Source: Blautia sp. SC05B48
Lineage (GTDB): Bacteria > Bacillota > Clostridia > Lachnospirales > Lachnospiraceae
Assembly: GCF_005848555.1 (NCBI RefSeq)
Contig: NZ_CP040518.1
Coordinates: 310,001 to 374,000, forward strand
Direction: 5' to 3'
Length of the DNA: 64,000 nucleotides
Notes under the pieces: model-generated
What the model was told of the DNA's origin: nothing
Database searches by the model: none
Seen by the model: only the letters and a program-made list of their open reading frames with translations
Shown: positions 53,171 through 63,044 of the stretch, piece after piece
How the letters are laid out: each line of letters begins with the position of its first letter
Position numbering within the stretch: the first letter of the stretch is position 1
Program-made: the position numbers and the translations under genes

Positions 53171-55009
53171 TTATGCCTGTGCCTCTTTTTTCTCAAACTG
53201 GCTGTTATACAGATCCGCATAGAAGCCCTTCCGTGCCAGCAGCTCTTCATGATTTCCCTGCTCAATGATATCTCCGTCCTTCATTACCAGGATCAGATCT
53301 GCATCCTTAATGGTAGAAAGTCTGTGAGCGATAACAAAACTTGTTCTGCCCTTCATCAGGTTATCCATAGCCTTCTGGATCTGCATTTCCGTTCTTGTAT
53401 CAACGGAAGATGTGGCCTCATCCAGGATCAGGATCTTATTGTCTGCCAGGATCGCTCTCGCAATGGTAAGCAGCTGTTTCTGCCCCTGAGAAACATTGCT
53501 GGTTTCCTCATCCAGGACCATCTGGTAGCCGCCGGGCTGCTGCATGATAAAGTTGTGGATATGGGCCGCTTTTGCTGCTGCGATCACCTCTTCATCCGTT
53601 GCGTCCAGTCTTCCGTAGCGGATATTTTCCATAATGGTTCCGGAAAACAGCCAGGTGTCCTGCAGCACCATTCCGAACATCTCACGGAGATTGCTGCGGT
53701 TGAAGTTCCGGATATCATGTCCGTCAACCTTGATGCTTCCGCCATTTACATCATAAAAACGCATCAGCAGCTTTACGATCGTCGTTTTTCCTGCACCTGT
53801 AGGTCCTACAATGGCGATCTTCTGACCGTCATGCACATCTGCGGAAAAATCATTTACAATGATCTTATCCGGATTATAACCGAATCTCACATGCTCAAAC
53901 TGTACATTTCCTTCCAGTCCCTCAATGGAATCCGGGTTCTCCGGCTGAAGCTCCTCCTCCGGCTCCTCAAGAAATTCAAATACCCGCTCAGAAGCTGCCG
54001 CCGAAGACTGCAGAAGGTTTGTAACCTGGGCGATCTGCTGGATCGGCTGTGTAAAGTTACGAATATACTGGAAGAAGGACTGGATATCTCCAACCTCGAT
54101 AGTTCCTTTGATGGCAAAAAGCCCTCCGAGAAGTGCCACCATCACATATCCCAGATTTCCCACAAACTGCATGATCGGCATCATCATCCCGGAAAAGAAC
54201 TGTGACTTCCATGCAGACTCATAAAGCTTCTGGTTGTCATGCTCAAATTCCTTCAGCGCATCCTGCTCTTTGTTGAATACTCTTACCACATCATGGCCGC
54301 CGAAATTTTCCTCAACCTGACCATTTACTTTTCCCAGGTACTCCTGCTGTGCCTGGAAATATTTCTGGGAGTGTTTCATTACTTTATTAATGATAAGCAT
54401 GGAAACCGGCAGGATCAGCACTGCTGCCAGTGTCATCCACACGTTGATGGAAAGCATCATGATAAATACACCGATCAGTGTTGTTACGGATGTGATCAGC
54501 TGTGTCATGCTCTGGTTGATGCTCATCTGCAGGGTATCCACATCATTTGTCACCCTGGAAAGGATCTCACCGTTTGTTCTGCTCTCGAAATAATTCATTG
54601 GCAGACGGTTGATCTTCTTTGAAATATCCTTTCGGAGATTGTATGTAACATCATTGGAGATCCCCGTCATGACAAATCCCTGGATCAGGGAAAAGCATGC
54701 ACTTGCCACATACAGTCCCAAAGTCCACAGAAGGATCATTCCAATCTTACTGAAATCAATACCGCCTGTACCGTTTACCTTGGCAACCAGACCATTGAAC
54801 AGCTCTGTGGTAGCTTTTCCAAGGATCTTCGGGCCTGCAATATTAAACGCTGTACCTGCCACTGCAAAGATAAACATCAGGATAAAACGGAATTTATATC
54901 TGCCCATATAGCCAAAGAGCTTTTTCATGGAGCCTTTGAAGTCCTTGGCCTTCTCTGTTGGCTGCATTCCGTGTCCGCCCATCGGGCCTCTTCTTCTCTG
55001 CTGACTCAT
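53171..55009 (-). CDS. ABC exporter half-transporter (canonical Walker B, degenerate signature)
   Basis: The 612-residue protein has six transmembrane helices and one nucleotide-binding domain: Walker A GPTGAGKTTIVKLL, signature SNVSQGQKQLLTIAR (SQGQ instead of SGGQ), Walker B LILDEATSSVD with catalytic Glu. The N-terminus has a polar RRRGPMGG leader. It overlaps the preceding ABC gene by four bases. Together with the upstream 720-residue protein it forms a heterodimer with one degenerate ATP site, as in TM287/288 or LmrCD. Substrates unknown, likely drugs or lipids. Confidence 0.92.
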   Translation of the reverse strand: MSQQRRRGPMGGHGMQPTEKAKDFKGSMKKLFGYMGRYKFRFILMFIFAVAGTAFNIAGPKILGKATTELFNGLVAKVNGTGGIDFSKIGMILLWTLGLYVASACFSLIQGFVMTGISNDVTYNLRKDISKKINRLPMNYFESRTNGEILSRVTNDVDTLQMSINQSMTQLITSVTTLIGVFIMMLSINVWMTLAAVLILPVSMLIINKVMKHSQKYFQAQQEYLGKVNGQVEENFGGHDVVRVFNKEQDALKEFEHDNQKLYESAWKSQFFSGMMMPIMQFVGNLGYVMVALLGGLFAIKGTIEVGDIQSFFQYIRNFTQPIQQIAQVTNLLQSSAAASERVFEFLEEPEEELQPENPDSIEGLEGNVQFEHVRFGYNPDKIIVNDFSADVHDGQKIAIVGPTGAGKTTIVKLLMRFYDVNGGSIKVDGHDIRNFNRSNLREMFGMVLQDTWLFSGTIMENIRYGRLDATDEEVIAAAKAAHIHNFIMQQPGGYQMVLDEETSNVSQGQKQLLTIARAILADNKILILDEATSSVDTRTEMQIQKAMDNLMKGRTSFVIAHRLSTIKDADLILVMKDGDIIEQGNHEELLARKGFYADLYNSQFEKKEAQA

Positions 55010-57168
55010 GCCAATTCCTCCTCTGATAACTGACTCATGGCAATCTGGCGATATACCTCGCAGGATTTCATCAGCTCCTTATGGCTTCCGATCCCTGCCA
55101 TATGTCCATCGTCCAGTACAAGGATCTTATCTGCATTTAAGATCGTACTGATACGCTGTGCCACGATAATGGTTGTTGCTTCTTTTGTATGTTCTTTCAG
55201 AGCTTTTCGAAGTGTACTGTCTGTTTTGAAATCCAGTGCGGAAAAGCTGTCGTCAAAGATAAAGATCTCCGGATCCTTTGCGATAGCTCTGGCGATGGAA
55301 AGCCTCTGTTTCTGTCCACCGGAAACATTGCTTCCTCCCTGTGCGATCGGAGTCTTATATCGCTCCGGCTTGGTGTCGATAAACTCCGTAGCCTGTGCAA
55401 CCTCTGCTGCTTTTTTCACTGCATCCTCCGGAATCTCTGTCTTTCCGTAACGGATATTGGAATCAATGGTTCCTGAGAAAAGTATACCCTTCTGCGGAAC
55501 GTAACCGATCCTGTCACGGACATCCTTCTGTGTCATTTTCCGGACATCCACGCCATCCACTTTCACAGATCCTTCTGTTGCATCATAGAAACGCGGGATC
55601 AGATTGATCAGTGTACTCTTACCGCTTCCTGTACTTCCGATGATCGCTACTGTCTCACCTTTTTCTGCCTTGAAAGAAATGTCTGTGATAACATTCTCTC
55701 CTGCCTCCGGATATGCGAAGCTTACATGGTCAAATTCTACAGTACCCTTCACATCCTGGGAAGGCTGTACCGGATCCTCCGGATCCTGGACACTGACTTC
55801 TGTCTCAAGCACCTCGTTGATACGGCGTGCAGATACATTTGCTCTCGGCAGCATGATAGACATTGCTGTGATCATCAAAAATGACATGATGATCTGCATT
55901 GCATACTGGATAAATGCCATAACATCACCAACCTGCATGCTTCCGCTGTCTACCGCATAAGAACCGCTGTAGATGGTCAGTACGGAAACTGCGTTCATGA
56001 TCAGCATCATCACCGGCATCATAAATGTCATACAACGGTTTACAAAGAGGTTTGTCTTCGTCAGAGTGATATTTGCATCCTCAAAACGCTCCTCCTCGTG
56101 TTTCTCCCGGCTGAATGCACGGATAACCGGAATACCGGTAAGGATTTCTCTTGTTACCAGGTTCAGCTTATCTACCATGGTCTGCAGGGCTGTAAATTTC
56201 GGCATTGCGATCCTGAACAGCATTGCCATAAATGCCATGATCAGTACAATGGCCACCCCAAGGATCCATGTCATGGAGGAATCTCTCTGAAGCACGCGGA
56301 TCACACCACCGATTCCAAGGATCGGCGCGTAAAGCACGATACGGAACATCATAGCCATTACCTGCTGGATCTGCTGGATATCGTTCGTGCATCGTGTAAT
56401 CAGGGATGCTGTTGAAAACTTATGGTACTCTCTGCTGGAAAAACCTATGACTTTGTTATAAACCAGCCCACGGAGATCATGTCCCATAGATGCAGCAACT
56501 CTGGATGAAAGAAATACCACACATACTGCAGCCATCATGGTGACCAGTGCCATCAGCACCATGCGGATACCTGTTGCTTTCATGTAATCCATCTGTATGG
56601 CATCCACATCTTCACCCATGGCTTCATATTCTGCACGAACGTAGGAAACGCCTGCCTGTGTGATGATGGATTCCTGCATCTTGTCGATCTTTTCTCCGAC
56701 CTGCTCCTTCATAGCAGCCAGAGCCTCTGCCGGCATCTGAGAAAGAGCCGCCAGTGGATCAGTCCCTTCCGGGATTCCCATCTTTGCAAGAGCTGCCTTT
56801 GATTCCTCACTGTCGGACGTCAGAGTAGAAACGATCACCATCGGTTTGCCGAAGATATCGTTGAGTTCTTCTCTGTCTTCTTTGGAGATTTTATCCTTTA
56901 ATACCAGATCATCTCCCTCTTCCTCATAAAATCCATCCACAGTTTTCGCATCATCCTCCTCCATAAACAGCTTCAGACTGTCCATGGACGTCTTTCTGAT
57001 CTTCTCAGGAACACTGTCTTCAATACCGTTCTGCTGAATTCCCACATTGATGATATTTGATGTGTAATTCGGCAGAGACAGATCACAGTATGCCTGAAGA
57101 AAAAGAAGCGCAATGATGAGTACGATGTAACCTGCAGATCGTTTCAGATATTTCATCAGTTTAATCAC
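55006..57168 (-). CDS. ABC exporter half-transporter with large extracytoplasmic insert and degenerate Walker B
   Basis: The 720-residue protein is longer than usual because of about 150 polar residues between TM1 and TM2 (about 45-195), rich in Glu/Asp/Lys and therefore probably outside the membrane. The ATPase domain has Walker A GSTGSGKSTLINLI, signature SNVSGGQKQRLSIAR and Walker B IFIFDDSFSALD, in which the catalytic Glu is Asp. It is the partner of the 612-residue protein and overlaps the MarR gene by eight bases at its start. The four-base overlap with the next gene supports coupled expression. Confidence 0.92.
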   Translation of the reverse strand: MIKLMKYLKRSAGYIVLIIALLFLQAYCDLSLPNYTSNIINVGIQQNGIEDSVPEKIRKTSMDSLKLFMEEDDAKTVDGFYEEEGDDLVLKDKISKEDREELNDIFGKPMVIVSTLTSDSEESKAALAKMGIPEGTDPLAALSQMPAEALAAMKEQVGEKIDKMQESIITQAGVSYVRAEYEAMGEDVDAIQMDYMKATGIRMVLMALVTMMAAVCVVFLSSRVAASMGHDLRGLVYNKVIGFSSREYHKFSTASLITRCTNDIQQIQQVMAMMFRIVLYAPILGIGGVIRVLQRDSSMTWILGVAIVLIMAFMAMLFRIAMPKFTALQTMVDKLNLVTREILTGIPVIRAFSREKHEEERFEDANITLTKTNLFVNRCMTFMMPVMMLIMNAVSVLTIYSGSYAVDSGSMQVGDVMAFIQYAMQIIMSFLMITAMSIMLPRANVSARRINEVLETEVSVQDPEDPVQPSQDVKGTVEFDHVSFAYPEAGENVITDISFKAEKGETVAIIGSTGSGKSTLINLIPRFYDATEGSVKVDGVDVRKMTQKDVRDRIGYVPQKGILFSGTIDSNIRYGKTEIPEDAVKKAAEVAQATEFIDTKPERYKTPIAQGGSNVSGGQKQRLSIARAIAKDPEIFIFDDSFSALDFKTDSTLRKALKEHTKEATTIIVAQRISTILNADKILVLDDGHMAGIGSHKELMKSCEVYRQIAMSQLSEEELA

Positions 57169-57679
57169 GTTTCTGTTCCTTCCTTTCTGTCATTTCATCC
57201 GGATGAAGCTTTTCTATGGCTTCCTCCGGCTGGATCTTTTCGATATTTACAAGGATCTGCTCCAGAAATCTCCGAAGCAGGCACTGTTCCGCCTCACTGA
57301 AGCCTTCCATCATTACAGCCTCATTTTTATGGATCCGTTCCAGTGCTTTTGCCTTGATTTCCTTTCCCTTTTCTGTCATGTAGATCCTGGTCACACGCTG
57401 GTCCTTTTCATCCGGTTTCTTATAAAGAAAGCCTGCTTTCTCCAGTCTCTGTATCGATACATTTACCGTAGGCGGCTTGATATGCAGGATCTTTGCAATT
57501 TCCCGCTGACTCAGGCCATCCCGTCCGGACACAAGCCCCAGAACCGGGATCTGTCCCGGATAAATCCCAAGCTCCTGCATCTGACCAAAGCATTTCGTCA
57601 TAAAATGACGGTCTACCTTCATAAACAGAGATAAAAAACTGCTCTGCCTTTCTTTCTCATCTTCCTCCTTACAAAACAC
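57161..57679 (-). CDS. MarR-family regulator of the ABC exporter, GTG start
   Basis: The 172-residue winged-helix protein has the MarR layout (GLSQREIAKILHIKPPTVNVSIQRLEKAGFLYKKPDEKDQRVTRIYMTEKG, seen here as QREIAKIL and TVNVSIQRLEKAG). It heads the exporter operon and probably represses it, releasing upon binding of a substrate-like ligand. The start is the GTG at 57679, with GAGGAG 8 bases before it; no ATG is better. A TTAG-N4-CTAA repeat lies near the transcription start. Confidence 0.88.
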   Translation of the reverse strand: MFCKEEDEKERQSSFLSLFMKVDRHFMTKCFGQMQELGIYPGQIPVLGLVSGRDGLSQREIAKILHIKPPTVNVSIQRLEKAGFLYKKPDEKDQRVTRIYMTEKGKEIKAKALERIHKNEAVMMEGFSEAEQCLLRRFLEQILVNIEKIQPEEAIEKLHPDEMTERKEQKRD

Positions 57680-57757
57680 GCTGTCACTCCTCTCTCATCC
57701 GATCAGACACCTGCTCCCTGTTAATGATATACGAAGCAGTGGCCATTTTCTTTTTAA

Positions 57758-57805
57758 TTAGTCGGCTAACTATATATAATATACATCTGCACAAAAAATG
57801 CAACT
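57758..57805 (-). promoter_or_regulatory. Promoter with probable MarR operator
   Basis: On the minus strand TTGCAT and TATTAT with a 16-base spacer form a promoter. TTAG-N4-CTAA (57758-57769) lies near the expected start of transcription. A related element AATTTGCCAAGCTAAT is at 57876-57891. Confidence 0.5.
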
Positions 57806-57913
57806 GTTTTTTGTGTATTTTACACTTTTTTAAGATTTACAGTTTCTTTTATCCCTGTTTATAATCTGTTTATTAATTTGCCAAGCTAATTTATTTTCTG
57901 CTATTTTTCCGCA

Positions 57914-57955
57914 TAAAAAATACCCGCTTCGGAATTTTTTTATTCGAAACGGGTA
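57914..57955 (-). terminator. Terminator of the DUF4250 gene
   Basis: Arms TACCCG[T]TTCG and its complement flank an AT loop; the minus-strand 3' side has six T. It lies 22 bases past the stop. Confidence 0.8.
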
Positions 57956-57977
57956 CTTCTTTCTGTTCCTGATTTTC

Positions 57978-58151
57978 TTATACAAACTGGTTCACAGCCG
58001 GATCATAAGCATAATCGATTATATCAAGCTTATCCTCCAGTTCTTTCCGGTTAAGTCCTCTGTCCTCGCAGAAGGCATCCAGGGATCTGTAAAAATCCCG
58101 CAGCTGTGTATTTACGTAGCTTAAAAGCATTACCGGGTCCTTTGGTATCAT
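57978..58151 (-). CDS. DUF4250 small protein
   Basis: The 57-residue protein matches DUF4250: MIPKDPVMLLSYVNTQLRDFY, a middle helix, and the tail DYAYDPAVNQFV. The function is unknown; family members are short and frequent in Clostridia. The start at 58151 is used because AAAGGATGG precedes it; a start 12 codons upstream lacks a site. It lies between the clpB terminator and its own terminator, alone. Confidence 0.85.
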   Translation of the reverse strand: MIPKDPVMLLSYVNTQLRDFYRSLDAFCEDRGLNRKELEDKLDIIDYAYDPAVNQFV

Positions 58152-58333
58152 AATCTGTTTCCATCCTTTTATCTGATATTTATCCAATATCCCAGATGCT
58201 GCTGGAGAGCTGCCTGATCTGAAATATCAGATTTACTATCTTACCAATTTTATTTTTTGTCAAGAGCCAGAGCAGATTTTTCAGGATTTTTTATTTCTTC
58301 AGTATCTGATAAAAATATCCCATTCCCTGTCCA

Positions 58334-58394
58334 GAAAAAAACTGCCTGGTTCTGATCTTCATCCTGAAATGGATTTCCATCAGAACCGACAGTC
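58334..58394 (-). terminator. Terminator of clpB
   Basis: The stem GGTTCTGAT/ATCAGAACC (with an outer ACTG/CAGT) is followed on the minus strand by seven T. It lies about 42 bases past the clpB stop. Confidence 0.78.
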
Positions 58395-58435
58395 CTTTTC
58401 CTTGTCAATCTATCATAAATTTATGGAGTTATTTT

Positions 58436-61018
58436 TTACTTCGTGCTGACAGTAAACTCTCCGTCCTTCACATCCAGCACAATGGTATCTCCGGCATGTA
58501 CATCACCGGAAAGGATCTTCTTGGCTGTCAGTGTCTCAACATAATTCTGGAGATAACGCTTCAGAGGACGTGCGCCGTAAACCGGATCATAACCGTTATC
58601 CACTACCATCTGTTTGGCAGCATCTGTAAGCTCCAGAGAAAGCTCCTGGTCAGCCAGACGGTCGCTGAGCTCTTTGACCATAAGATCTACGATCTTACCT
58701 ACATTATCCTTGGTCAGCGGCTTGAACATGATGATCTCATCCAGACGGTTCAGAAATTCCGGACGGAAGTGACCACGAAGATCATTCATAACCTGTTCCT
58801 GTGCTTCCGGTTTGATATCTCCCTTCTCGTCGATACCGTCAAGAAGGTATGGAGAACCAATGTTGGAGGTCATGATCAGGATCGTGTTCTTAAAATCAAC
58901 CGTACGTCCCTGGGAATCCGTGATACGTCCATCGTCCAGTACCTGCAGAAGTACATTGAATACATCCGGGTGAGCCTTCTCGATCTCATCAAAAAGAACA
59001 ACACTGTACGGTTTTCTTCGAACGGCCTCTGTCAGCTGTCCGCCTTCCTCATATCCAACATATCCTGGAGGCGCTCCGATCAGACGGGACACGGAATATT
59101 TCTCCATGTACTCACTCATATCGATACGGACCATATTCTGTTCATCGTCAAACAGTGTGGCAGCCAGAGTCTTTGCAAGCTCTGTTTTACCAACACCGGT
59201 TGGTCCGAGGAACAGGAAGGAACCGATCGGCTTTGTGGGGTCCTTGATTCCGGCTTTGGAACGAAGGATTGCATCTGTTACAAGACGAACACCCTCATCC
59301 TGTCCTACTACACGTTTGTGCAGCTCATCCTCAAGGCCCAGCAGCTTGGTTCTCTCACCTTCTGTCAGCTTGGTTACCGGAATACCGGTCCATCTGGAAA
59401 TGATACGGGCAATCTCATCATCTGTGACAGCCTCATGTACCAGGCTTCTGTCACTCTCTTTAACCTGCTTCTCCTCAACCTCCAGCTGCTGCTGAAGCTT
59501 CGGCAGCTCGCCGTACTGCAGCTCAGCTGCTTTCTCCAGATCGTAATTCTGTTTTGCTTTCTGGATCTGTTTATTGATATCCTCAATCTGCTCACGTAAT
59601 TTCTGGAGCTTCTCTACGGAATGCTTCTCATTATCCCACTGAGCTTTCTGGGTATTAAAAGTATCTCTCAGCTCTGCAAGTTCTTTCTGCAGATCAGCCA
59701 GACGCTCTTTACTTAAGTTGTCAGTTTCTTTCTTCAGGGCAGACTCCTCAATCTCCAGCTGCATGATCTTACGTCTCTGCTCATCCAGCTCTGTCGGCAT
59801 GGAATCCAGTTCCGTCTTGATCAGCGCACAGGCCTCATCAACAAGGTCGATGGCTTTATCCGGAAGAAAACGGTCTGTAATGTATCTGTGTGAAAGTGTG
59901 GCAGCGGCAACCAGGGCACTGTCTGTGATCTTAACACCGTGGAATACCTCATATCTTTCCTTCAGGCCACGGAGAATGGAAATGGTATCTTCCACTGTCG
60001 GCTCATTTACCATAACCGGCTGGAAACGACGAGCAAGTGCAGCATCCTTCTCAATGTACTGTCGGTACTCATCCAGAGTTGTTGCACCGATACAGTGCAG
60101 CTCACCTCTGGCAAGCATAGGCTTCAGCATGTTTCCTGCGTCCATGGCGCCGTCTGTCTTACCTGCACCCACAATCAGATGAAGCTCATCGATAAACAGA
60201 ATGATCTGTCCTTCGCTCTTCTTCACTTCCTCAAGTACTGCTTTCAGACGTTCCTCAAACTCGCCACGATACTTGGCACCTGCAACCAGCGCACCCATAT
60301 CCAAGGCAAAAATCTTCTTATTCTTAAGACCTTCCGGTACATCTCCTGCCACAATACGCTGTGCCAGTCCCTCAATGGCTGCTGTTTTACCAACGCCAGG
60401 CTCACCGATGAGAACCGGGTTGTTCTTAGTCTTACGGGAAAGGATACGGATAATATTCCGGATCTCCATATCACGGCCGATCACCGGATCAAGCTTCTGG
60501 TTCTTCGCCTTATCCACAAGATCCTCACCGTATTTATTCAAGGTATCATAGGTTGCCTCCGGGTTGTCACTGACAACTCTCTGGTTTCCTCTGACTGTAG
60601 ATAATGCCTGAAGGAAACGCTCTCTGGTGATTCCAAACTCCTCAAAGATCTTCTTCATGCTTGGGCTTTGGTATCTCAGCATGGAAAGAAACAGATGCTC
60701 TACAGAAACATACTCATCTCCCATAGCCTTGGCTTCATCCTCCGCACTGACCAGTGCCTTGTTCAGATACTGACCAAAGCGAAGTTCTCCGCCCTGAACC
60801 TTAACCTTCGCATTCAGAGCTTTCTTAACAGTGTCAACAAAATATTCCTTCTGAATCTCCATCTTCTCGATCAATTTGAGAATCAGGCTGTCTTCCTGTG
60901 TAAGTAAAGTATACAGAAGGTGTTCCTCTTCGATCTCCTGATTGCCATATTCATAAGCAACCTTCTCAAGATCCTGGACAGCCTGTACGGATTTCTGTGT
61001 AAATTTACTGATATTCAT
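58436..61018 (-). CDS. clpB: ATP-dependent chaperone ClpB
   Basis: ClpB is a hexameric disaggregase working with DnaK. The 860-residue protein has the N-terminal repeat domain (1-150), first AAA+ domain with Walker [16 protein letters not shown] (about 200), the coiled-coil middle domain (about 405-525), and second AAA+ domain with [14 protein letters not shown] (about 600). The full length and domain order match ClpB. AGGAGG lies before the ATG. It is controlled by a CIRCE element over its promoter, which puts it in the HrcA regulon. Confidence 0.97.
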   Translation of the reverse strand: MNISKFTQKSVQAVQDLEKVAYEYGNQEIEEEHLLYTLLTQEDSLILKLIEKMEIQKEYFVDTVKKALNAKVKVQGGELRFGQYLNKALVSAEDEAKAMGDEYVSVEHLFLSMLRYQSPSMKKIFEEFGITRERFLQALSTVRGNQRVVSDNPEATYDTLNKYGEDLVDKAKNQKLDPVIGRDMEIRNIIRILSRKTKNNPVLIGEPGVGKTAAIEGLAQRIVAGDVPEGLKNKKIFALDMGALVAGAKYRGEFEERLKAVLEEVKKSEGQIILFIDELHLIVGAGKTDGAMDAGNMLKPMLARGELHCIGATTLDEYRQYIEKDAALARRFQPVMVNEPTVEDTISILRGLKERYEVFHGVKITDSALVAAATLSHRYITDRFLPDKAIDLVDEACALIKTELDSMPTELDEQRRKIMQLEIEESALKKETDNLSKERLADLQKELAELRDTFNTQKAQWDNEKHSVEKLQKLREQIEDINKQIQKAKQNYDLEKAAELQYGELPKLQQQLEVEEKQVKESDRSLVHEAVTDDEIARIISRWTGIPVTKLTEGERTKLLGLEDELHKRVVGQDEGVRLVTDAILRSKAGIKDPTKPIGSFLFLGPTGVGKTELAKTLAATLFDDEQNMVRIDMSEYMEKYSVSRLIGAPPGYVGYEEGGQLTEAVRRKPYSVVLFDEIEKAHPDVFNVLLQVLDDGRITDSQGRTVDFKNTILIMTSNIGSPYLLDGIDEKGDIKPEAQEQVMNDLRGHFRPEFLNRLDEIIMFKPLTKDNVGKIVDLMVKELSDRLADQELSLELTDAAKQMVVDNGYDPVYGARPLKRYLQNYVETLTAKKILSGDVHAGDTIVLDVKDGEFTVSTK

Positions 61019-61099
61019 AGGCTTTCCTCCTATTCCTGAAAAAGCACTTCCGGCACTTTCGTTTCGGAAATGCTGTAGCTTTTTTCTTGTTCTAGGAGA

Positions 61100-61142
61100 A
61101 ATATAACACGATTTGTTAGCACTGTCAAGAGGTGAGTGCTAG
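61100..61142 (-). promoter_or_regulatory. clpB promoter overlapped by a CIRCE element
   Basis: On the minus strand TTGACA (61123-61128) and TATATT (61100-61105) are 17 bases apart. The inverted repeat TTAGCACTG-N9-GAGTGCTAG (61116-61142) matches the CIRCE consensus with two differences and overlaps the -35. HrcA bound there would block transcription at normal temperature. Confidence 0.88.
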
Positions 61143-61168
61143 TTATTTTGTGAAGATTTTGTGACCCT

Positions 61169-62889
61169 AAAATGAAAAACTAATTTCCACTCTCAGCCCT
61201 TTATGTTCTTTTGCTGAAATTAGGGGTGGAACTTAGTCCTGCAATAAGCTATCCTATAACAAATGCCAGGGTACACTGGCCCATATCCTCCGATCACCGG
61301 AAATGATCCATTTTTATTACAAAGGAGGATTTACTTATGGCTACTAATAATATTGGGAATCACAAACACCTTACTCTCGCTGACCGTGCTGCTATCGAAC
61401 ATGGTATACAGATTGGCGAAAACTTTACACAGATCGCTCAGAGGTTAAACAAGGATTCCTCTACCATCTCAAAGGAGATACGGCGGCATCTCATACATGT
61501 TCCTCATTATCAGGACGACCTACAGAAGAAACGCTCAGAATGCCAGTTCTTTCATTTCTGTGAAAAAAGAAATGTATGTGGCAGCCTTTCCTGCCAGTCA
61601 TTATGCTTTAAATGCCGTTCCAAACGCTGCGCCGTGTACTGCCGTGATTTTACTCCTATACTTTGTGACAGACTTAAAAAACCACCTTACGTCTGTAATA
61701 ACTGTAAACAGATCCGGACCTGTTCCCATGACTTCTATTTTTACCGTGCCCATTATGCCCATGACCTTTATAATGAGATCAAGGTTTCTTCCCGTTCCGG
61801 TATCAATCAGACTCCTGAATCGCTGGAACAATTGGATCAACTGGTTTCGCCTTTTCTCCTTAAAGGGCAGCCATTATCTCATATTTACGCTTCCAATCAA
61901 CATCTTATCGATTGTTCCATCCGTACATTGTATAACTACATTGATCATGGATATTTTACTGCTATCAATTTGGACCTCCCCCGCAAAGTACGCTATAAAA
62001 AGCGTCGCAAGACCAGAAAAGCCCCTGAAAACACCGGCTACCGGGAAAACAGGACATACCATCATTTTGAAAAATATCTTGAAGAATATCCAGACACAAA
62101 TGTTGTAGAGTTAGATGTTGTGGAAGGAGCTGGTGGAAAATCTGAGAAAGTCCTTCTGACTATGTTATTCCGTAACTGTAACCTTATGCTCATTTTTTTG
62201 CTTGAAGCCGATAACCGTAAAAATATCAGGGAAGTTTTCCTTTGGCTGTATGAACAGCTTGGAGCTGATCTATACCACAAGTTATTTCCTGTCATCCTCA
62301 CAGACAATGGCTCCTCTTTTAAAGACCCTGAAATATTTGAACGTCCTGGAGATACAGCTCGTTTATCCCGGGTTTTCTACTGTGATCCTATGTCGTCCTG
62401 GCAGAAAGGCAAGTTGGAAAAAAACCATGAATTTATCCGTTATATCCTTCCCAAAGGTATCGGCTTCGCACAACTGAACCAGAGCAAGGTAACTCTGATA
62501 GCTAACCATATCAATAGCGTGGCAAGAGCCAGTTTAAACGGCTGTACCCCATTTAAACTGGCTCAGTTACTGATAGACAGAAAACTATTGGAACTTTGCG
62601 ATCTTAAAGATATACCCGCGGATCAGGTGATATTAAAACCCACGCTGTTAAAGCACTAAATATCACATTCATTTCCGGCATCGTATTCTCCAGACCGGTG
62701 GAAGTTACCCTTGCAAAGAACAGCCAGCGGTCCTTTCGTGATGTTCCAATCCCGTAAAAACACGGTGTTTTCTCCTTATATTATAGTTTTGTTTTGTGTA
62801 AATATCTATATCTTGTAGAAATTAATTCTGCAGAAATCCCTTTACTTATCAGTACTAGCACATGGTGGAAGTTACTTTTTCATTCAACC
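61169..62889 (+). mobile_element. IS30-type insertion sequence, about 1.72 kb
   Basis: The element holds one transposase gene between imperfect 20-bp terminal inverted repeats (left 61171-61190, right 62865-62884; 18 of 20 positions match). It is flanked by near-identical 16-bp direct repeats (61153-61168 and 62890-62905, 15 of 16 match), a candidate target duplication. Inside the right end a 12-bp copy of the right terminal motif (GGTGGAAGTTAC) recurs at 62697-62708. IS30 members usually duplicate 2-4 bp, so the 16-bp repeat is unusual. Confidence 0.75.
61337..62659 (+). CDS. IS30-family transposase
   Basis: The 440-residue protein has an N-terminal HTH (LTLADRAAIEHGIQIGENFTQIAQRLNKDSSTISKEIRR), a cysteine-rich zinc-like segment (about 75-140), and a DDE domain with Asp in VVELDVVEG, Asp in ILTDNGSSF and Glu in KGKLEKNHEFIRYILPKG. 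The length and motif spacing fit IS30-type enzymes with a long middle region. AAAGGAGG lies before the ATG. It appears intact. Confidence 0.9.
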   Translation: MATNNIGNHKHLTLADRAAIEHGIQIGENFTQIAQRLNKDSSTISKEIRRHLIHVPHYQDDLQKKRSECQFFHFCEKRNVCGSLSCQSLCFKCRSKRCAVYCRDFTPILCDRLKKPPYVCNNCKQIRTCSHDFYFYRAHYAHDLYNEIKVSSRSGINQTPESLEQLDQLVSPFLLKGQPLSHIYASNQHLIDCSIRTLYNYIDHGYFTAINLDLPRKVRYKKRRKTRKAPENTGYRENRTYHHFEKYLEEYPDTNVVELDVVEGAGGKSEKVLLTMLFRNCNLMLIFLLEADNRKNIREVFLWLYEQLGADLYHKLFPVILTDNGSSFKDPEIFERPGDTARLSRVFYCDPMSSWQKGKLEKNHEFIRYILPKGIGFAQLNQSKVTLIANHINSVARASLNGCTPFKLAQLLIDRKLLELCDLKDIPADQVILKPTLLKH

Positions 62890-63044
62890 AAGATTTTGTG
62901 AACCTTGATTTTACGGGCTTCACAGGGATTTTTCACTTGCTTTCGCACTCGATTTTCTTGATTTGACCACATTTTTACGACAAATCTTTTGGAAAATATA
63001 TTCGTCTGATTTTCTTACCACATTTTACGACAACAATCTATGGT
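62890..63044. repeat. Non-coding strip between the IS and integrase with two direct repeats
   Basis: Begins with the right copy of the 16-bp flanking repeat. A motif ACCACATTTTTACGACAA occurs at 62966-62983 and again, with one T fewer, at 63017-63033, 51 bases apart. Such repeats next to an integrase 3' end may be arm-type binding sites or part of the attachment site. No gene is seen here. Confidence 0.55.

Noticed and set aside
52649-54205. 518-codon open frame on the plus strand across the isomerase and ABC genes
   Set aside because: It is antisense to two confirmed genes and their terminator, has no family features, and its start is inside the isomerase gene.
61153-61168. Flanking 16-bp repeat as part of the IS terminal inverted repeats
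   Set aside because: The two copies are in the same orientation, so they are direct, not inverted, and lie outside the inverted repeats.
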